DNA from: an uncultured Pseudomonadota bacterium
GTDB taxonomy: Bacteria; Pseudomonadota; Gammaproteobacteria; Xanthomonadales; Ahniellaceae
Direction of reading: 5' to 3'
Length of the DNA stretch: 5,294 nucleotides
Assembly (NCBI GenBank): GCA_937996755.1
Contig: CALKUS010000039.1
Coordinates: 1-5,294, forward strand
Notes under the pieces: generated by a model
What the model was told of the DNA's origin: nothing
What the model saw: the letters and a program-made list of their open reading frames with translations, nothing else
The model's database searches: none
Made by a program: the position numbers and the translations under genes
Shown here: piece after piece, positions 1 to 5,294 of the stretch
Position numbering within the stretch: position 1 is the first letter of the stretch
Layout: each line of letters begins with the position of its first letter

Positions 1-28
1 CGGGGGACTCCGGCGGCGGCACGGCCGC

Positions 29-60
29 AAAAGCAAACGCCGCGGACAGGGCCGCGGCGT
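29..60 (-). terminator. Intrinsic terminator of the atp operon
   Basis: In the message sense, ACGCCGCGG (60-52) and CCGCGGCGT (45-37) form a perfect 9-bp GC-rich stem with a 6-nt loop, followed at once by the T-rich tail TTGCTTTTG (36-28). This is a convincing Rho-independent terminator, located 33 nt after the atpC stop, and it marks the end of the operon. Positions 1-28 beyond it are GC-rich and show no recognisable feature. Confidence 0.9.
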
Positions 61-93
61 GGGTCGATACGGGTTGCCGCTTGCAGGCGGCGA

Positions 94-519
94 TCAGGCC
101 TTGCGCAGCTTGCGCAGCTTTTCGATCGCCTGCAGCTGGGCCACGGCCTCGGCCAGTTCGGCCTGGGCGCGGGCGAGGCTGATCTCGTCGCTGCGGGCAG
201 CGAGGATTTCCTCGGCGCGGCGCTTGGCTTCGATCGCCTTCGCCTCGTCGAGGTCGGCAGCACGCTCGGCGGTGTCCGCAAGCACGGTCACCGTGTGCGG
301 CTGCACTTCGAGCAGACCGCCGGAGACGTAGAACACCTGCTCCTCGCCGAACTGCAGCTTCACGCGCACCTGACCGGGCTTGAGCCGGGCCAGCATCTGG
401 CTGTGGCGCGGCAGGATGCCGAGTTCGCCTTCCTCGGCCGTCGCGACCAGCATCTCCGCGGTGCCGGAGAAGATCTGCTTCTCGGCACTCACGATGTCCA
501 CATGCAGCGTCATCGCCAT
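94..519 (-). CDS. atpC: ATP synthase F1 subunit epsilon
   Basis: This 141-residue protein (E. coli: about 138) is the rotor-bound epsilon subunit. It links gamma to the c-ring and can inhibit ATP hydrolysis through its C-terminal helices. The N-terminal beta-sandwich (about 1-86) shows MAMTLHVDIVSAE, the GELGILPRHSQML block at 31-43, YVSGGLLEVQP at 64-74 and VTVLADTA at 77-84. The C-terminal helical hairpin runs from about 88 to the end (LDEAKAIEAKRRAEE, 90-104). At the site of the LDxxRA nucleotide-binding motif described in Bacillus epsilon, this protein has LDEAKA, with lysine at 94. The tail KLRKLRKA contains a duplicated LRK encoded by an exact 9-bp tandem repeat at 101-118. The stop is TGA. 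It is the last gene of the operon, 33 nt before the terminator. Confidence 0.97.
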   Translation of the reverse strand: MAMTLHVDIVSAEKQIFSGTAEMLVATAEEGELGILPRHSQMLARLKPGQVRVKLQFGEEQVFYVSGGLLEVQPHTVTVLADTAERAADLDEAKAIEAKRRAEEILAARSDEISLARAQAELAEAVAQLQAIEKLRKLRKA

Positions 520-528
520 GACGTCGTT

Positions 529-533
529 ACCTC
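529..533 (-). promoter_or_regulatory. Shine-Dalgarno of atpC
   Basis: The minus strand reads GAGGT followed by 9 nt to the ATG at 519. It is a moderate site with slightly long spacing. The second in-frame ATG (513, from MAM) is too close to be served better, and MAMT is the common family N-terminus. Confidence 0.65.
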
Positions 534-553
534 GTCGGATCGTCGGGACGCGC

Positions 554-580
554 GCCGGAGTGAGGATGATTCACTCCGGC
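554..580 (-). repeat. Perfect 10-bp stem-loop, atpD-atpC gap
   Basis: GCCGGAGTGA (554-563) and TCACTCCGGC (571-580) are exact inverted copies around a 7-nt loop. The stem begins 13 nt after the atpD stop and ends about 20 nt before the atpC ribosome site. What follows in the message (GCGCGTCCCGACG) has no U-tract, so it is not a full intrinsic terminator. It could protect the atpD 3' end after cleavage, or lower expression of atpC, needed at one copy per three beta. The gap (520-593) is 74 nt with no gene. Confidence 0.8.
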
Positions 581-593
581 ACGCCGGGTCGCC

Positions 594-1970
<1,377 letters not shown>

Positions 1971-1978
1971 TATCGTGA

Positions 1979-1983
1979 CTCCT
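1979..1983 (-). promoter_or_regulatory. Shine-Dalgarno and A-rich leader of atpD
   Basis: AGGAG is followed by 8 nt and the ATG at 1970. Just upstream in the message lies an A-rich, apparently unstructured stretch (AAATACAAACGAATTCAAGG, 2007-1988). It contrasts with the surrounding GC-rich DNA and resembles the unstructured leaders that favour translation initiation. Together they should give strong initiation of beta. The enhancer role is inferred. Confidence 0.65.
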
Positions 1984-2025
1984 GAAGCCTTGAATTCGTT
2001 TGTATTTGGGAATCGGAAATCGGTC

Positions 2026-2040
2026 GCGCGCTTTGCGCGC
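2026..2040 (-). repeat. GCGCGC hairpin with AAA loop
   Basis: GCGCGC at 2026-2031 and 2035-2040 form a perfect 6-bp stem with a 3-nt loop, directly downstream in the transcript of the long stem-loop at 2043-2087. The sequence after it (GACCGATTTCC) is not a U-tract, so it is not a classical terminator. Confidence 0.6.
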
Positions 2041-2042
2041 TC

Positions 2043-2087
2043 AATCGGAAATCGGCTTGCGGCGAGCCGCACTTCCGATTTCCCATT
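2043..2087 (-). repeat. Long stem-loop upstream of atpD
   Basis: The arms 2043-2062 and 2067-2087 pair around a 4-nt loop (CTCG in the message). An inner 5-bp stem (2058-2062 with 2067-2071) leads through a small asymmetric internal loop (2056-2057 against 2072-2074) to an outer stem, 2043-2055 with 2075-2087, matching at 12 of 13 positions. This is far beyond chance for such a short gap. No T-tract follows on the minus strand. It lies 73 nt upstream of the atpD start, so it does not cover the ribosome site. A role in RNase E/III processing or mRNA stability is inferred. Confidence 0.8.
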
Positions 2088-2113
2088 TCCGATTTCCCAT
2101 TTCCGCTCTCAAA

Positions 2114-2980
2114 TCAGACCGCCGCAGCGCCGCCGACGATCTCGGAGATTTCCTGCGTGATCGCGGCCTGGCGCGCCTTGTTGTAGACCAGCTGCAGCGT
2201 GCCGATGAGCTTCGTCGCGTTGTCGGACGCGCTCTTCATCGCCACCATGCGCGCGGCGTGCTCGGACGCGAGGTTCTCGAGCGCCGCCTGGTACAGCAGC
2301 GACTCGGCGTAGCGCGTGAGCACGTGCTGCAGCACGGTGTGCGGGTCGGGCTCGTACAGGTAATCCCAGTCGTGCGCGGGCGCGCCTTCGTCGTCCGAGG
2401 GCGGCAGCGGCAGCAGGCGATCCACCTGCACCTGCTGGCTCATCGTGTTGACGAAGCGGTTGTACACGAGGAACACCTGGTCGACGTTGCCGGCCTTGTA
2501 GCTGTCGAACACGACCTTCGCGACGCCCATGAGCTCCTCGACCTGCGGCCGCTCGCCCAGGTGGGCGACGGACGCGACGAGGTTCACCTTGACGCGCTTG
2601 AAGAACGACACGGCCTTCGAGCCGATCGCGACGACGTCGATCTCCTGGCCCTGCTCCTGGCGCTTGCGGATCTCCGCGAGCAGCCGGCGGAACAGGTTGG
2701 AGTTGAGGCCGCCGCACAGGCCGCGATCGGTCGAGATGACGATCGCCGCCGCGCGCTTCACTTCCGGGCGCTCGACGAGGAACGGGTGCTTGTACTCGGT
2801 ATTCGCCTTCGCGATGTGGCCGATCACCTGCTTCATCATCCGCGTGTACGGACGCGAGGCCTTCATCAGGTCCTGCGCCTTGCGGATCTTGCTCGCGGAG
2901 ACCATCTCGAGCGCGCGCGTCACCTTGCGGGTGTTCTGCACGCTCTTGATCTTCGTCTTGATTTCGCGACCGCCTGCCAT
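2114..2980 (-). CDS. atpG: ATP synthase F1 subunit gamma
   Basis: This 288-residue protein (E. coli: 287) is the central rotor shaft that turns inside alpha3beta3 and couples proton flow through the c-ring to ATP formation. The N-terminal coiled-coil helix includes KSVQNTRKVTRALEMVSASKI (about 12-32). The conserved STDRGLCGGLN block is at 83-93. SDDE followed by WDYLYEPDP, at about 195-213, is in the beta/gammaproteobacterial style. The C-terminal helix carries ENLASEHAARMVAMKSASDN (235-254) and ends with the family signature ITQEISEIVGGAAA at 274-287. The start is the ATG of MAGGREIKTK, backed by a GGAG site. The longer reading from 3022 would add 14 residues translated from the intergenic repeat and is rejected. 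The stop is TGA. It is flanked by the two longest gaps of the operon, fitting a subunit made at one copy between two made at three. Confidence 0.98.
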   Translation of the reverse strand: MAGGREIKTKIKSVQNTRKVTRALEMVSASKIRKAQDLMKASRPYTRMMKQVIGHIAKANTEYKHPFLVERPEVKRAAAIVISTDRGLCGGLNSNLFRRLLAEIRKRQEQGQEIDVVAIGSKAVSFFKRVKVNLVASVAHLGERPQVEELMGVAKVVFDSYKAGNVDQVFLVYNRFVNTMSQQVQVDRLLPLPPSDDEGAPAHDWDYLYEPDPHTVLQHVLTRYAESLLYQAALENLASEHAARMVAMKSASDNATKLIGTLQLVYNKARQAAITQEISEIVGGAAAV

Positions 2981-2986
2981 CTTCTT

Positions 2987-2990
2987 CTCC
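2987..2990 (-). promoter_or_regulatory. Shine-Dalgarno of atpG, possibly sequestered
   Basis: The minus strand reads GGAG, then AAGAAG, then the ATG at 2980, a good site at 6-nt spacing. It selects this ATG over one 14 codons upstream at 3022. The five bases at 2986-2990 (GGAGA in the message) can pair with TCTCC at 2997-3001 across a 6-nt loop, so the site can be hidden in a short hairpin. That hairpin overlaps the inner end of the heptamer repeat arm. Confidence 0.7.
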
Positions 2991-2999
2991 GTCAGAGGA

Positions 3000-3086
3000 G
3001 AGCGGGGAGCGGGGAGCGGCAACAGCTATCGCCGCGCCCGACCCTCTCTTCGCTCTTGCCGCTCACCGCTATCCGCTTCCCGCTCC
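3000..3086 (-). repeat. Inverted repeat of GAGCGGG-type heptamers, atpA-atpG gap
   Basis: On the plus strand, 3000-3020 is three tandem heptamers (gagcggg, gagcggg, gagcggc). Positions 3059-3086 hold four units of the form ccgctNN, the reverse complement of the same unit. The arms 3000-3022 and 3056-3078 match at about 19 of 23 positions around a 33-nt loop, so the transcript between atpA and atpG can form a large, GC-rich hairpin with the purine-rich arm 5'. No T-tract follows, so simple termination is unlikely. Its roles could be mRNA processing, 3'-end protection of the atpA message, or lowered read-through into atpG. The 111-nt gap (2981-3091) contains no gene. Confidence 0.75.
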
Positions 3087-3091
3087 CTGGA

Positions 3092-4633
<1,542 letters not shown>

Positions 4634-4653
4634 GATGATTTGGCTCGCTTGTG

Positions 4654-4675
4654 GCGCCGAGAGCGAACGCGGCGC
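4654..4675 (-). repeat. Small stem-loop in the atpH-atpA gap
   Basis: Arms GCGCCG (4654-4659) and CGGCGC (4670-4675) are perfect inverted copies with a 10-nt loop, giving a 6-bp GC-only stem in the transcript about 20 nt upstream of the atpA start. No T-run follows on the minus strand, so it is not an intrinsic terminator. In GC-rich DNA a stem this short could be chance. The rest of the 93-nt gap (4634-4726) holds no gene. A purine-rich patch, GAGGGGAAGGGGAGCG on the plus strand at 4711-4726, loosely resembles the repeat units found in the next two gaps. Confidence 0.4.
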
Positions 4676-4726
4676 GATGGGAAGGTCCGTGAAGGAACGA
4701 GTTGCTACGAGAGGGGAAGGGGAGCG

Positions 4727-5278
4727 TCAGTGCTGCAGGGTCTCGCGCATGCGCGCGAGCTGGGTGCGGAGGCTGCCGTCGATGACGTAGCTGCCGACCT
4801 TGGTGACCACGCCGCCGAGCAGCGCGGGGTCGACCGCGGTGGTCACGACCACGGTCTTGCCGGTCGCGGTCGCGAGCGCCTGCTGCAGGCGCGAGACCGC
4901 GTCGGCGCTCATCGGTGCGGCCGAGGTGATCTCGGCCTGCACGCGGTTGGCGGCCTCGTCGGACAACCGCAGGAACGCGCGGCTGATCTCCGGCAGGCCG
5001 ACGATGCGATCCTTGTCGATCGCGTGGGCGAGGAACTTGATGACCATCGGGTCGGCGCCGACGCGGCGACCGAGCGCCTCGAGCAGCTTCTTGCGATCGC
5101 CGACCGAGAAGCGCCGGGTCGACAGCGCGGCCAGCAGCGTGAGGCCGTTCTCGTCGGCGGCGCGGCCGAGTTCGGCGAGCGCGACGAGGTCCTTGGCGTA
5201 CTTGTCGCGGGCGGCCGGCGACGGGGCCAGCTGCAGCAGCGCGCGGGCGTAGCGACGGGCGAGGCTTCCGGGAATCAC
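4727..5278 (-). CDS. atpH: ATP synthase F1 subunit delta
   Basis: This 183-residue protein is the delta subunit of F1Fo ATP synthase. It sits on top of the alpha3beta3 hexamer and ties it to the peripheral stalk (subunit b), holding the stator still while gamma turns. The N-terminus (GSLARRYARALL, residues 4-15) is the typical first helix of the N-terminal helical bundle, which spans about residues 1-105. The C-terminal family signature is at about 149-171 (VDPALLGGVVTKVGSYVIDGSL). Length is close to the E. coli protein (about 177). The start is GTG at 5276-5278, chosen because GGAGG lies 6 nt upstream and the family N-terminus begins there; no in-frame ATG fits better. The stop is TGA. It is first in the visible operon, 93 nt before atpA. 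From memory the sequence resembles deltaproteobacterial delta subunits more than enterobacterial ones. The family call is near certain. Confidence 0.96.
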   Translation of the reverse strand: MIPGSLARRYARALLQLAPSPAARDKYAKDLVALAELGRAADENGLTLLAALSTRRFSVGDRKKLLEALGRRVGADPMVIKFLAHAIDKDRIVGLPEISRAFLRLSDEAANRVQAEITSAAPMSADAVSRLQQALATATGKTVVVTTAVDPALLGGVVTKVGSYVIDGSLRTQLARMRETLQH

Positions 5279-5284
5279 GATGGT

Positions 5285-5289
5285 CCTCC
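5285..5289 (-). promoter_or_regulatory. Shine-Dalgarno of atpH (fixes a GTG start)
   Basis: Read on the minus strand this is GGAGG, ending 6 nt before the GTG at 5278. This near-ideal spacing and strength supports the non-ATG start. The bases GTGA at the start also contain a TGA in another frame (5275-5277), so the upstream gene, presumably atpF, could end there in a 4-nt overlap. Too little of that gene is visible to confirm it. Confidence 0.85.
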
Positions 5290-5294
5290 CTCGG

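Larger units (their letters stand above)
2011..2104 (-). repeat. GGAAATC/GGAAATG heptamer repeat region, atpG-atpD gap
   Basis: In the message sense this gap is built from heptamers: GGAAATG GGAAATC twice in exact tandem (plus-strand 2075-2102, 14-bp period), then a variant GGAAGTG. On the other side, the plus-strand 13-mer AATCGGAAATCGG occurs twice exactly, at 2011-2023 and 2043-2055, as inverted copies of the same unit. The architecture (purine arm first in the mRNA, pyrimidine arm after) matches the GAGCGGG heptamers in the preceding gap, suggesting one repeat family with different unit sequences. From memory, GGGAATC-type intergenic heptamers are common in Xanthomonadaceae; that link is unverified. 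The 143-nt gap (1971-2113) has no gene. Confidence 0.8.

Noticed and set aside
2026..2040. The GCGCGC hairpin as an intrinsic terminator before atpD
   Set aside because: No U-tract follows, and stopping here would separate the catalytic subunit from its operon.
1971..2072. A 34-residue N-terminal extension of beta
   Set aside because: It is translated from the intergenic repeat, is absent from the family, and the internal ATG at 1970 has a good ribosome site.
2011..2104. The repeats as a CRISPR array
   Set aside because: The units are 7-14 nt, contiguous and inverted, with no unique spacers.
2981..3022. A 14-residue N-terminal extension of gamma
   Set aside because: It reads through the GAGCGGG repeat and the Shine-Dalgarno; the ATG at 2980 matches the family N-terminus.

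Overview
The window is the distal part of a bacterial F-type ATP synthase operon. All five genes lie on the minus strand, so transcription runs from high to low coordinates. The order is atpH (delta), atpA (alpha), atpG (gamma), atpD (beta), atpC (epsilon), which together encode the complete soluble F1 sector. The usual proteobacterial order places atpI-B-E-F (the membrane Fo sector) upstream, so those genes should lie just beyond position 5294. The atpH start already sits at that edge behind a strong Shine-Dalgarno.

The organism is a high-GC proteobacterium. Beta, gamma, epsilon and the C-terminal two thirds of alpha read like beta/gammaproteobacterial proteins, for example the NIYRYT form of the Walker B region in beta and the proteobacterial ADYVEKFTNGAVKGK segment in alpha. 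Delta and the N-terminal part of alpha instead resemble, from memory, the deltaproteobacterial/myxobacterial type. I cannot name a genus. The heptamer-based intergenic repeats recall those of Xanthomonadaceae, but that is a weak pointer.

Layout along transcription: atpH 5278-4727 (GTG start); a 93-nt gap with a small stem; atpA 4633-3092; a 111-nt gap with GAGCGGG-type heptamers in an inverted repeat; atpG 2980-2114; a 143-nt gap with GGAAATC/GGAAATG heptamers folding into a long hairpin; atpD 1970-594; a 74-nt gap with a perfect 10-bp stem-loop; atpC 519-94; then a strong intrinsic terminator at 60-29 that ends the operon. No promoter is evident inside the window.

Together alpha3beta3 forms the catalytic hexamer, gamma the rotating shaft, epsilon the rotor-bound regulatory subunit and delta the clamp to the peripheral stalk. 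All key catalytic residues are present, so the enzyme should be functional. I see no unusual or unknown protein system. The interest lies in the long, repeat-filled intergenic regions at every junction, which coincide with the points where subunit stoichiometry changes between 1 and 3, and in the possible mosaic ancestry of the operon.
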